A stretch of DNA of 30,869 nt, taken from the NCBI GenBank assembly GCA_046052065.1, contig JBJOND010000016.1:1-30869 (forward strand), read 5' to 3'. The stretch is from CAINEC01 sp046052065 (GTDB lineage Bacteria; Bacteroidota; Bacteroidia; AKYH767-A; OLB10). The notes below the pieces were generated by a model. That model made no database searches. It saw nothing but the letters and a program-made list of their open reading frames with translations, and had not been told where the DNA came from. Made by a program: the position numbers and the translations under genes. Of this stretch, positions 16,714 to 24,567 are shown one piece after another. How positions within the stretch are numbered: the stretch's first letter is position 1; each line of letters opens with the position of its first letter.

Positions 16714-18525
16714 ATGACTACAGGAAAAATAAATGTACAAACGGAAAATATCTTTCCGATTATTAAAAAGTTTCTTTACAGCGACCACGAAATATTCCTT
16801 CGTGAATTAGTTGCAAATGCTGTAGATGCAACAGGGAAAATTAAAACCTTAACCTCTATTGGAGAGAACAAAACGGAATTGGGTGAGTTAATGGTGGAGG
16901 TCATTATCGACAAAGAAAATAAAACCCTTACCATTCGCGACCGCGGATTAGGAATGACCGCTGAGGAAGTAGAGAAATACATTAACCAGATTGCATTCTC
17001 AGGTGCAGAGGAGTTTGTCAATAAATATAAAGATCAGACAGAGGGAAATTTAATTGGTAAGTTCGGATTGGGCTTTTACTCTGGATTTATGGTCTCTGAT
17101 AAAGTAGAGATTTATTCCCGTTCATTTAAAGCGCAAGAAAACGAGGCTATTCGCTGGACATGCGATGGTAGTCCTGATTACACTATGACTGCCGACACAA
17201 AAGGTGACCGCGGAACAGACATTATCCTCCACATCAATGAAGAGTCGTTGGAGTTTTTAGAGGAAGCAAGAATAAAAACAATGCTTGACAAATACTGTCG
17301 CTTTTTACCAGTGTCGATAAAGTTTAAAGAGGAGCAAATTAATAATACTACTCCTGCTTGGGTTAAAAAGCCAAGTGAACTAACGCATGAAGATTATTTA
17401 GCATTTTACAAGGAGTTGTATCCGATGGCTGAAGATCCATTATTTTATATTCACCTAAATGTTGATTTCCCATTTAATCTTACCGGAATTCTTTATTTCC
17501 CTAAGCTGAAAAAGAATTTAGAAGTTCAGAAAAATAAAATTCAGTTGTATTGTCGCCAGGTGTTTGTAACCGATTCAGTAGAAGGAATTGTTCCTGAATT
17601 TTTAACCCTATTACACGGTGTAATTGATTCGCCAGATATTCCGTTGAATGTAAGTCGTTCATATTTACAAAGTGATACAAACGTTAAGAAAATCAGCAAT
17701 CATATTCTGAAAAAAGTATCTGATAAGCTGGAAGAATTATTCAATGAAAACAGAACTGATTTCGAGGCGAAGTGGGACGATATCGGCGTGTTTATTAAAT
17801 ACGGAATGTTGAGCGAAGAAAAGTTTTATGATCGTGCAAAGTCGTTTTGTCTTCTAAAAAATACCGATGCAAAATATTTCACATTCGACGAATATAAATT
17901 AGCAGTAGAACCTAATCAGACAGATAAGGATAATAAACTTGTTTACACGTATACTTCTAATCTTGAAGAGCAATATGCATTTGTAGAGGCGGCAAAAAAC
18001 AAAGGATATGATGTTTTACAAATGGATGGTGTGATTGATAGTCATTTTGTCAATTTCTTAGAGTATAAGTTGGAGAACACTTCATTTATTCGTGTGGATG
18101 CCGATACTGCAGATAACCTAATTAAGAAAGAAGACAAGCGTCCGATTTTATTATCCGAAGAGGAGCAAACTGCGATTAAAGAATTAACGGAAAAAGCAGT
18201 TGAAAAGGAAAAGTATTTTGTTCAATTGGAAGGTCTTTCCGAAACGGATGCACCAGCATTAATTACGCGTCCTGAGTTTATGCGCCGTATGAAAGAGATG
18301 GCAGCAACAGGCGGTGGTTACGAATTTATGACTGGCATGGGAGAGCAGTTTAATCTGATCATCAATGCAAATCACCCGTTGATGAAAAAGGTGATAAATA
18401 CTGCATCAGAGGACGAAAAACAAAAAATGATGCGTCAGGCTGTTGACCTTGCAATGCTTTCACAGGGATTGTTAAAAGGGGAAGCATTAAGCGGATTTAT
18501 TCGTCGTTCGGTAGAGCTTATTTAG
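16714..18525 (+). CDS. htpG: Molecular chaperone HtpG (Hsp90)
   Basis: A 603-residue ATP-dependent chaperone that acts as a cytoplasmic dimer. The N-terminal ATPase domain shows LYSDHEIFLRELVANAVDA with the catalytic Glu/Asn pair region, DRGLGMT, and the glycine-rich lid GKFGLGFYSGFMV. The middle domain has GILYFPK and FVTDSVEGIVPEFL ... DSPDIPLNVSRSYLQ with the ATP-contacting Arg. A shorter C-terminal dimerisation domain ends the protein. ATG at 16714 is chosen because MTTGKINVQTENIFPII matches the family N-terminus; the in-frame TTG 60 bases upstream would add unrelated residues and run through the palindromes. ANAVDA replaces the more usual SNASDA. Expression is probably stress-controlled through the repeat cluster upstream. 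Confidence 0.95.
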   Translation: MTTGKINVQTENIFPIIKKFLYSDHEIFLRELVANAVDATGKIKTLTSIGENKTELGELMVEVIIDKENKTLTIRDRGLGMTAEEVEKYINQIAFSGAEEFVNKYKDQTEGNLIGKFGLGFYSGFMVSDKVEIYSRSFKAQENEAIRWTCDGSPDYTMTADTKGDRGTDIILHINEESLEFLEEARIKTMLDKYCRFLPVSIKFKEEQINNTTPAWVKKPSELTHEDYLAFYKELYPMAEDPLFYIHLNVDFPFNLTGILYFPKLKKNLEVQKNKIQLYCRQVFVTDSVEGIVPEFLTLLHGVIDSPDIPLNVSRSYLQSDTNVKKISNHILKKVSDKLEELFNENRTDFEAKWDDIGVFIKYGMLSEEKFYDRAKSFCLLKNTDAKYFTFDEYKLAVEPNQTDKDNKLVYTYTSNLEEQYAFVEAAKNKGYDVLQMDGVIDSHFVNFLEYKLENTSFIRVDADTADNLIKKEDKRPILLSEEEQTAIKELTEKAVEKEKYFVQLEGLSETDAPALITRPEFMRRMKEMAATGGGYEFMTGMGEQFNLIINANHPLMKKVINTASEDEKQKMMRQAVDLAMLSQGLLKGEALSGFIRRSVELI

Positions 18526-18549
18526 TACCTTAAAATTTATTCACAAATC

Positions 18550-18581
18550 AGCCTTGGTATTAAAATCACCGAGGCTTTTTT
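18550..18581 (+). terminator. Intrinsic terminator after htpG
   Basis: AGCCTTGGT (18550-18558) pairs with ACCGAGGCT (18568-18576) with one G-T pair and a 9-base loop. Six T follow. It ends the htpG transcript just before the promoter of the next gene. Confidence 0.85.
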
Positions 18582-18582
18582 G

Positions 18583-18590
18583 TATCTTTG
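18583..18590 (+). promoter_or_regulatory. -7 promoter element for the DUF3127 gene
   Basis: TATCTTTG is an exact TAnnTTTG match directly after the htpG terminator and 30 bases before the ATG, giving a leader of about 25 bases. A TTG at 18554-18556 is slightly too far away to be a clear -33 element. Confidence 0.6.
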
Positions 18591-18620
18591 ATGTAGAAAA
18601 TAATAAAAATCAATATAACT

Positions 18621-19007
18621 ATGAGTTACGAAGTAAATTGCAAATTAATGGAAGTGCAATCAGAACAATCTGGCGAGGGGAAAAATGGTCGTTGGGTAAA
18701 ACAAACTTTTATCGGAGAAACAATGGATCAATATCCTAAAAAGATAGCATTCACTGCATTCAACGAACAACTAATTACGCAACTAAAGGGAATGTCAATA
18801 GGTTCAACAGTTAAAGTAAATTTCAGAGTTGAATCAAGAGAGTATAACGGAAAATGGTATACGGATGTACGCGCATTTGGTTTAACATCAATGTCGGCTC
18901 CAGCATCTCAACCTATGTCGTCACAAGGCGATTCTTACGGTGAGCAAGTGCTAAACAATACAATGGAAGGTCTTACACAATCAGACGCTGGTGATCTACC
19001 TTTTTAA
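18621..19007 (+). CDS. DUF3127 protein, SSB-like OB-fold with SSB-type C-terminal tip
   Basis: A 128-residue protein of the DUF3127 family, found mainly in Bacteroidota. Its first 90 residues read as one OB-fold like that of single-stranded DNA-binding proteins: a strand with VNCKLMEV, then GRWVKQTFIGETMDQYPKKIAFTAF, and VNFRVESREYNGKWYTDVRAFGL. A polar Ser/Gln/Pro linker follows, and the last residues are SDAGDLPF, closely resembling the acidic DDDIPF tip through which SSB recruits repair and replication proteins. It has its own promoter and terminators on both sides, so it is monocistronic. Family membership is well supported; DNA binding and partner recruitment are inference. Confidence 0.8.
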   Translation: MSYEVNCKLMEVQSEQSGEGKNGRWVKQTFIGETMDQYPKKIAFTAFNEQLITQLKGMSIGSTVKVNFRVESREYNGKWYTDVRAFGLTSMSAPASQPMSSQGDSYGEQVLNNTMEGLTQSDAGDLPF

Positions 19008-19027
19008 TTAGTAATCAAATTATAATT

Positions 19028-19052
19028 AATCCCGCATCCCGCGGGATTTTTT
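19028..19052 (+). terminator. Intrinsic terminator
   Basis: A perfect 8-bp stem AATCCCGC/GCGGGATT encloses a 5-base loop and runs into six T, 20 bases after the DUF3127 stop. Confidence 0.85.
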
Positions 19053-19072
19053 ATTTATACAAATGATAAAAA

Positions 19073-19080
19073 TATATTTG
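19073..19080 (+). promoter_or_regulatory. -7 promoter element for the S46 peptidase gene
   Basis: TATATTTG, followed by CA, is an exact consensus match and is the same ten bases as at the tRNA-Arg promoter. It ends 14 bases before the ATG, so the leader is about ten bases. Confidence 0.6.
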
Positions 19081-19094
19081 CAAAAAATCAGAAA

Positions 19095-21251
19095 ATGAAA
19101 AAGACCGTCTTAGTTATTACCCTCTTGTTCTGTTCTTTCTTTTCGAAAGCAGATGAAGGGATGTGGTTTCCTCAATTACTTCAGCAGTTAAATATTGCTG
19201 AAATGCAAATGAGAGGATTGAAAATATCGGCAGAAGATATTTATAGTGTAAACAAAAGCAGTTTAAAGGATGCAATAGTTTTATTTGGCGGTGGCTGCAC
19301 AGGAGAAATTATTTCTAAGCAAGGATTATTGCTCACAAATCATCATTGTGGATTTGGTGAGATACAATCACACTCAACCGTAGAGCATAATTATTTGAAA
19401 GATGGTTTTTGGGCTACTACGTTAAAGGATGAATTGCCTTGTCCCGGACTTACAGCATCATTTGTAATTAGCATTACCGATGTAACAGCACAGTTTACTG
19501 AAGTCTTAAAAGACGGAATGACAGAACAAGTTCGAAATGAAAAAATTAAAGAAATTGCCGCGCAAATAGAAAAGAAAGCAATTGAAGGAACACATTACGA
19601 AGCAAAGGTTCGTCAGTTTTTTTCGGGTAACGAATTTTATTTAATTACAACGGAAACATTTAAAGATGTTCGTATGGTGGGTGCGCCTCCTTCATCAATT
19701 GGAAAGTTTGGTGGTGATACTGACAACTGGATGTGGCCTCGTCATACTGGCGACTTCTCACTGTTTCGCATATACGCTAATAAAGAGAATAAGCCAGCAG
19801 AGTATAATGAATCGAATGTTCCGTTTGTTCCTCGTTCGTCCCTATCGATAAATATTGGAGGTGTGCAAGAGAATGACTTTACAATGGTATATGGTTTTCC
19901 TGGTCGTACACAGCAGTATATTTCTTCTTATCAAGAGGAAATGATTTTAAAAACAATTAATCCAGAGCGGATAAAAGTAAGAACAGAAAAACTGCGTATC
20001 ATGGATGATGCTATGCGCAGCAGTGAAAAACTGCATATTCAATATGCAGCAAAGCAAAGCAGCGTAAGTAACGGCTGGAAAAAATGGCAAGGTGAATCGA
20101 AAGGATTAATTGAATCAAACGGACTAGAAAAGAAAGAAACACTCGAGCAAGGATTTAATCAGTGGTTATTAGCAAATCCAAATCAGCAATTAAAGTACGG
20201 ACAAGTATTACCAGGATTAAAAGTTTTATATGCTGCTAACAGACCTTTTATTTCTGCAAATAATTATTATTCAGAAGCAGCTTATGGCGTTGAGCTTTTA
20301 ACTTATTCGTTAAACTTTCAAACACTAGCGGAGCTTTCTCTTGCTAAGCAGATTGATGAAAGTAAATTGGCTACCGAGCAGAATAAACTGTTTAATACAA
20401 TATCAGATTTTTATCGTGATTATGATAAAGCAACCGACCAACAATTTTTTCAATCGTTGTTATTAATGTTTGATAAAAATGTTCCCGATAGTTTAAAGCC
20501 TGCTTATTTTATTGAACAACGTAAAAAGTATCAAGGCGATTTTGTGACGTGGTCGGATGATGTTTACTCGAAAACAATTTTTAGCGATTCAACAGGAGTA
20601 GCAAAATTCTTAGCTACTTATAAACCAAGTATGGTAAAAAAGATTTTAAACGATCCTGCTTATAAATTGATGGAACCGATTGCATCGTATTATAAAACAA
20701 AAATAGCCGCTAAGGTTAACGGTATGTCGTTAGAGTTAGGAAGATTAAATCGCTTGTACATGGCTGCACAACGAGAAATGAACACATCAAAAAAATATTA
20801 TCCTGATGCAAATAGCACGTTACGTGTTGCCTATGGTAACGTGAAAAGTTATTTCCCTCGTGATGGAGTAAAATATAATTACTTTACTACGCTTGATGGT
20901 ATTATGGAAAAGTATATTAAAGGGCATGAAGAGTTTGATGTGTCACCTAAATTGCTTGATTTATACCAACGAAAAGATTTTGGTCCTTATGCACAAAACG
21001 GAACTGTGCCAGTTGCTTTTATTGCAACTAATCATACTACAGGTGGTAATTCAGGAAGTCCTGTTTTAAATGCGTATGGTCAATTGATTGGAACTAATTT
21101 CGATCGTGTATGGGAAGGTACAATGAGTGACATTTTATTTAATCCTGAAATTTGTCGCAACATCACATTGGACATTCGCTATACGTTATTTGTAATTGAT
21201 AAATATGGTGAAGCAAAACGACTGATTCAGGAAATGGATCTTGTGAAATAA
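19095..21251 (+). CDS. S46 family dipeptidyl-peptidase, DPP11-like
   Basis: A 718-residue periplasmic serine exopeptidase that removes dipeptides from peptide N-termini. A signal peptide (MKKTVLVITLLFCSFFSKA|DEG) leads into the S46 opening GMWFPQLL. The catalytic His is in TNHHCG (His83/84), the Asp in the DTDNWMWPRHTGDF block (residues 208-220, most likely Asp220) and the Ser is Ser653 in TGGNSGSPVLN. The residue 18 positions after the Ser is Arg671 (NFDRVWEG). In the Porphyromonas enzymes this position is Arg673 in DPP11, which prefers Asp/Glu at P1, and Gly in DPP7; an acidic-residue preference is therefore inferred. It has its own promoter and terminator. Confidence 0.92.
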   Translation: MKKTVLVITLLFCSFFSKADEGMWFPQLLQQLNIAEMQMRGLKISAEDIYSVNKSSLKDAIVLFGGGCTGEIISKQGLLLTNHHCGFGEIQSHSTVEHNYLKDGFWATTLKDELPCPGLTASFVISITDVTAQFTEVLKDGMTEQVRNEKIKEIAAQIEKKAIEGTHYEAKVRQFFSGNEFYLITTETFKDVRMVGAPPSSIGKFGGDTDNWMWPRHTGDFSLFRIYANKENKPAEYNESNVPFVPRSSLSINIGGVQENDFTMVYGFPGRTQQYISSYQEEMILKTINPERIKVRTEKLRIMDDAMRSSEKLHIQYAAKQSSVSNGWKKWQGESKGLIESNGLEKKETLEQGFNQWLLANPNQQLKYGQVLPGLKVLYAANRPFISANNYYSEAAYGVELLTYSLNFQTLAELSLAKQIDESKLATEQNKLFNTISDFYRDYDKATDQQFFQSLLLMFDKNVPDSLKPAYFIEQRKKYQGDFVTWSDDVYSKTIFSDSTGVAKFLATYKPSMVKKILNDPAYKLMEPIASYYKTKIAAKVNGMSLELGRLNRLYMAAQREMNTSKKYYPDANSTLRVAYGNVKSYFPRDGVKYNYFTTLDGIMEKYIKGHEEFDVSPKLLDLYQRKDFGPYAQNGTVPVAFIATNHTTGGNSGSPVLNAYGQLIGTNFDRVWEGTMSDILFNPEICRNITLDIRYTLFVIDKYGEAKRLIQEMDLVK

Positions 21252-21283
21252 AAAAAGGGACGGTTTTAAAGCCGTCCCTTTTT
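21251..21283. terminator. Bidirectional intrinsic terminator
   Basis: GGGACGG (21257-21263) pairs with CCGTCCC (21272-21278) across an 8-base loop, flanked by six A on the left and five T on the right. It serves the convergent S46 peptidase and lipoprotein genes. Confidence 0.9.
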
Positions 21284-21299
21284 CGTTGGAATAAGACTA

Positions 21300-21731
21300 T
21301 TAACGTTGCGCGAATTCAATTGAACGAATTACATTTTTATCATCAATTCCTGATATGTACATAACACCATTATCTAATTCAACAATTGTCCATTTTCTGT
21401 TTAGCTCAGAAGCTAACCAATGCGATGCAATTTGATTTTGATAAGTGAAACCACTTAACGTTACATAGGCATTATTGATTTTTGAATCAATTGAATATGT
21501 TCCAGTAACTGTTTTCTCTGCACCTGTTTCGTCTTTACTTACAATAACAACTTTTCCATCACGGAAAGACCATATCTCGTTATAGTCGGTGGTTGTACTT
21601 GCTGAAAGTACTTTCCAATTGTTTTGAATTTTACTATTCAGTTTTTTTTCTGATAACAATAAATCATTGTTTTCACATCCGACAACGGTTAATAGCATAA
21701 AACTGAAAGCTAGTAATAGTAAATTTTTCAT
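21300..21731 (-). CDS. Small lipocalin-like lipoprotein of unknown function
   Basis: A 143-residue lipoprotein with lipobox TVVGC, lipid-carrying Cys19. The mature part is an all-beta pattern seen in many Bacteroidota lipoproteins of the lipocalin-like kind: NNWKVLSAS, IWSFRDGKVVIVS, VTGTYSIDSKINNAYVTLSG, RKWTIVELDNGVMYISG. Trp residues recur at the ends of strands. No catalytic residues are apparent. It is a single gene, convergent with the peptidase gene. Fold assignment is by pattern only and function is unknown. Confidence 0.7.
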   Translation of the reverse strand: MKNLLLLAFSFMLLTVVGCENNDLLLSEKKLNSKIQNNWKVLSASTTTDYNEIWSFRDGKVVIVSKDETGAEKTVTGTYSIDSKINNAYVTLSGFTYQNQIASHWLASELNRKWTIVELDNGVMYISGIDDKNVIRSIEFAQR

Positions 21732-21816
21732 GTCTATTTAATTTTTATTTGACTTCTAAACGTGCGCTTAATATAAAGGTGCGGATAAAAAACGGCAAAA
21801 CATTACATTTTTCAAA

Positions 21817-22308
21817 TTATTGCATTTTTATTTTTTTCTCAATTGCCGATGTGGAATACCCATCCACAAAAGCAATGGTCTTAATTTCCCCTCCACGCGA
21901 TAAAACAATATCTGCCCCTACAATCTGATCAATTTGATAATCGGCTCCTTTTACCAACACATCTGGCTGAAGTGCTTTAATCAATTCATAGGGAGTTTCT
22001 TCGTCGAAAAGCACTACGGCGCTAACACTCTCTAATGCAGCTAATACCGTTGTTCTTGATGTTTCATCGGTAATAGGTCTTGAAGGTCCTTTAATTCGAC
22101 TCACCGAAGTATCGGTGTTTACTCCGATAATTAGGTAATCGCCAAGGTCGGCAGCCTTTGCCAGATAGTCCACATGCCCCAAATGAAGTAGGTCAAAACA
22201 GCCATTTGTGAACACAATCTTACATTTTTGGCTGCGCCATTCTTCGATTTTTTTTATCAAAGCTTCGCGAGAAAGCACTTTGTTTTTCAAATTCTGACTA
22301 AAACTCAT
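21817..22308 (-). CDS. rfaE2: D-glycero-beta-D-manno-heptose 1-phosphate adenylyltransferase
   Basis: A 163-residue nucleotidyltransferase corresponding to the C-terminal half of E. coli HldE, here a free-standing protein. It transfers AMP to heptose 1-phosphate on the way to ADP-heptose for the LPS core. The nucleotide-binding signature TNGCFDLLHLGH is present, followed by GVNTDTSVSRIKGPSRPI and the C-terminal IAFVDGYSTSAIEKKI with the conserved Ser/Thr loop. The kinase half is not in the window. Its ATG overlaps the stop of the flippase-like gene by four bases, indicating translational coupling. Confidence 0.92.
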   Translation of the reverse strand: MSFSQNLKNKVLSREALIKKIEEWRSQKCKIVFTNGCFDLLHLGHVDYLAKAADLGDYLIIGVNTDTSVSRIKGPSRPITDETSRTTVLAALESVSAVVLFDEETPYELIKALQPDVLVKGADYQIDQIVGADIVLSRGGEIKTIAFVDGYSTSAIEKKIKMQ

Positions 22309-23306
22309 GACTTTATGCTTGAAATGGGTTTGGTAAAGAAAAACAAATAAACCATAGAAATACCACCAAGAAGCACTAAAAGCAAGGTTTGACCTGAGTG
22401 AACCAACGTTGCGAAAGTGATTCCATCATCGGGGGTTAGGCCATATAAAATAATTCCTTCAGAAACCAATAAATGATAAACACCAATGCCACCTTGCACA
22501 GGAGCTGTCATACCAATTGCACCGATTACCATTATAAATAGTCCTGCCATTGGCGATAGGCCGCTTGTTTCTGGCAATGCAAAAAAGCATACGTAGGTCA
22601 TAAGGAAATACATAGCCCAAATAAAAAACGTATGAAATAGAAACAACCCTTTATTTTCTAAACGGGTTACGGCAATTAATCCATCAACCAACCCTTTTAA
22701 AAAGGTTCTTAGTTTAATAATGAATGGATGCTGCTGATAATTTTTTAAAACAAAACGGTATCCAAAAATTAAAGCAATAACCAAGACAATTAAAATAATG
22801 CCTAATAAATACGAGTTCCCTACGGCATTTAGAATAGGATTAAAAATATGTTTTGATAAAAAGCCACCTAGTAGTTCAAATTCAAATAGTGCTGACAATA
22901 AAATACAAACCACCAACATGATTACATCGAAGGTTCTCTCGATGATAACAGTTCCAATTAATTTTTCGAATGGAATATCATCTGATTTGCTCAAAGCGCC
23001 ACAGCGACTTACCTCTCCTAATCGCGGAATTGCCATGTTAGCAGCATATCCGAACATAACAGCATTAAATGCAGAGGATAATCGAGGTTTATAACCAAGA
23101 GGTTCAATTAATTGTTTCCAGCGCATAGCCCTGCTTATTAAAGCAGCAATGGAAACGAATATAGACAAGGCTACCCACGATAAATGAGCATTCTTTATTC
23201 TCGAAAAAATGAGCGATAAATCCTGATTTTTAAACGTATGCCATAACAAACCTTCACCAATTACTAAAAATAAAAGAGTTTTGAGGATGGATGTAAGGCT
23301 TTTCAA
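22305..23306 (-). CDS. Flippase-like membrane protein (LPG synthase TM region / UPF0104 family)
   Basis: A 333-residue integral membrane protein with about eight hydrophobic segments, matching the lysylphosphatidylglycerol-synthase transmembrane family without the synthase domain. Recognisable pieces are ISRAMRWKQLIEPLGY and a cytoplasmic loop with FGYAANMAIPRLGEVSRCGALSK, including the conserved P-R-x-G-E. A later segment has APVQGGIGVYHLLVSEG with the family Gly-Gly-Ile-Gly. Related proteins are thought to move lipids or lipid-linked sugars across the membrane. Coupling to rfaE2 by a four-base overlap makes an envelope glycolipid role plausible but unproven. It begins three bases after panD. 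Confidence 0.8.
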   Translation of the reverse strand: MKSLTSILKTLLFLVIGEGLLWHTFKNQDLSLIFSRIKNAHLSWVALSIFVSIAALISRAMRWKQLIEPLGYKPRLSSAFNAVMFGYAANMAIPRLGEVSRCGALSKSDDIPFEKLIGTVIIERTFDVIMLVVCILLSALFEFELLGGFLSKHIFNPILNAVGNSYLLGIILIVLVIALIFGYRFVLKNYQQHPFIIKLRTFLKGLVDGLIAVTRLENKGLFLFHTFFIWAMYFLMTYVCFFALPETSGLSPMAGLFIMVIGAIGMTAPVQGGIGVYHLLVSEGIILYGLTPDDGITFATLVHSGQTLLLVLLGGISMVYLFFFTKPISSIKS

Positions 23307-23309
23307 AGT

Positions 23310-23663
23310 TTATGAATTTGTTGGACGATTATTCTGATCGGGAAAACAAAGAGTAGGCTTAAACGATTTAGCCTCTTCGAAATCCATGCTTGCATAACTG
23401 ATTACAATAACCATATCGCCAACCTGCATTTTTCTTGCAGCAGGTCCATTAATGCATACTTGCCCAGAGCCTCTTTCACCTGTAATTACATAGGTTTCAA
23501 GTCGTTCGCCGTTGTTAATGTTTAAAACATGAACCTTCTCTCCTTCAATGAGATTGGCAGCATCCATTAAATCCTGGTCAAGCGTAATGCTTCCAACATA
23601 ATGTAATTCTGCTTGCGTAATTTTAACTCTGTGAATTTTCGACTTAAGTACCTGTATTGTCAT
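23310..23663 (-). CDS. panD: Aspartate 1-decarboxylase precursor
   Basis: A pyruvoyl enzyme that converts L-aspartate to beta-alanine for pantothenate synthesis. It is made as a proenzyme and cleaves itself between Gly24 and Ser25 in LHYVGSITLD; Ser25 becomes the pyruvoyl group. ATG at 23663 is chosen over the GTG nine bases upstream because it gives MTIQVLKSKIHRVKIT and places the cleavage site at 24/25, as in E. coli. The chain is 117 residues, the usual size. Later blocks NGPAARKMQVGDMVIVISYA are typical. A perfect -7 promoter element ends eight bases before this ATG, so panD may also be transcribed on its own with a very short leader. Confidence 0.95.
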   Translation of the reverse strand: MTIQVLKSKIHRVKITQAELHYVGSITLDQDLMDAANLIEGEKVHVLNINNGERLETYVITGERGSGQVCINGPAARKMQVGDMVIVISYASMDFEEAKSFKPTLCFPDQNNRPTNS

Positions 23664-23671
23664 AACGGCCA

Positions 23672-23679
23672 CAAAGGTA
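23672..23679 (-). promoter_or_regulatory. -7 promoter element directly before panD
   Basis: On the minus strand TACCTTTG is an exact TAnnTTTG match, in the 43-base gap between panC and panD. Its last base is eight bases from the panD ATG, implying a leader of only a few bases. No -33 TTG is seen at the right distance. Confidence 0.45.
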
Positions 23680-23706
23680 AATAATCCAAGTTATTAGACG
23701 AAAAAA

Positions 23707-24561
23707 TTAAACAGTATATCGGATATTATCGATTAAACGAGGGCCCTCCGTTAAAACTGCAATGCATCCTTGAACCGCAGCGCCTTCTTCCCAATGGGTT
23801 ATATCTTCTAACGTATCAGGGTTGACTAGTTGAAAATACTGAACACTTAAAAAGGGACTTTTTTGGATATAGCGTTTAACGAGTTCAATTACCGCTGCCG
23901 GGCTATGATGAGGGATAAACTCTTTAGCCATTTCCATGGCTTTATAGATTAATGGGGCCGCTTTACGTTGTTCAGGTGTAAGTAATAAATTTCGTGAACT
24001 CATTGCAAGTCCATCTGTTTCTCGCAAAGTAGGACAGCCAATAATTGTGGTTGTGTGCTCTAGCTTTGAAGCCATTTTTCGAATAATGGCCAATTGCTGA
24101 AAATCTTTTTCTCCGAAGTAAGAATTAGTAGGCTGAACAATTTCAAAAAGTCGGTTAACAACAGTTGCAACTCCTTTAAAATGACCTGGTCGAAAGGAGC
24201 CTTCCATCGTTTCTTCCATAAAACCAAATGAGATATCCAATAATTGTGGACCATTGGGATAAATTTCAATTGGCGTTGGAAGAAAAACAAGATCGCAGCC
24301 TGCAGATTTTAATAGCGCAATATCTGCTTCAGGCATTCGAGGGTAATTCTCTAAATCTTTAGGGTCGTTGAATTGCGTTGGATTAACGAAAATGCTGCAT
24401 ACAACGATTTCGTTTTCAGATTTGGCTTTTTCAATTAATGAAATATGACCTGGATGAAGCGCCCCCATGGTTGGAACAAATCCTAAAGTGCGATTTTCAT
24501 TTAGTTGCTGTGAAGAAAAATCATGCATTTCTTGAGCATGATGAATAATTTTTATCTCCAA
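23707..24561 (-). CDS. panC: Pantoate--beta-alanine ligase
   Basis: A 284-residue cytoplasmic enzyme that joins pantoate and beta-alanine through a pantoyl-adenylate, giving pantothenate. It has the nucleotidyltransferase motif FVPTMGALHPGH near residue 30-40, then IFVNPTQFNDPKDLENYPR, the pantoate-binding GSFRPGHFKGVATVVNRLF, and FGEKDFQQLAIIRKM. LRETDGLAMSSRN marks the end of the active site. Length matches the family. panC and panD supply consecutive inputs of one pathway; panB and panE are not present. It starts six bases after the LUD-domain gene. Confidence 0.95.
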   Translation of the reverse strand: MEIKIIHHAQEMHDFSSQQLNENRTLGFVPTMGALHPGHISLIEKAKSENEIVVCSIFVNPTQFNDPKDLENYPRMPEADIALLKSAGCDLVFLPTPIEIYPNGPQLLDISFGFMEETMEGSFRPGHFKGVATVVNRLFEIVQPTNSYFGEKDFQQLAIIRKMASKLEHTTTIIGCPTLRETDGLAMSSRNLLLTPEQRKAAPLIYKAMEMAKEFIPHHSPAAVIELVKRYIQKSPFLSVQYFQLVNPDTLEDITHWEEGAAVQGCIAVLTEGPRLIDNIRYTV

Positions 24562-24567
24562 AATCTG

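Noticed and set aside
18554..18739. Small open frame of 61 codons overlapping the DUF3127 gene start
   Set aside because: It runs through the htpG terminator hairpin and the promoter and overlaps the DUF3127 gene in another frame; the product has no recognisable features.
23664..23672. GTG start giving panD three more residues
   Set aside because: The ATG at 23663 places the self-cleavage site at Gly24-Ser25 as in known PanD, and the GTG overlaps the last base of the -7 element.
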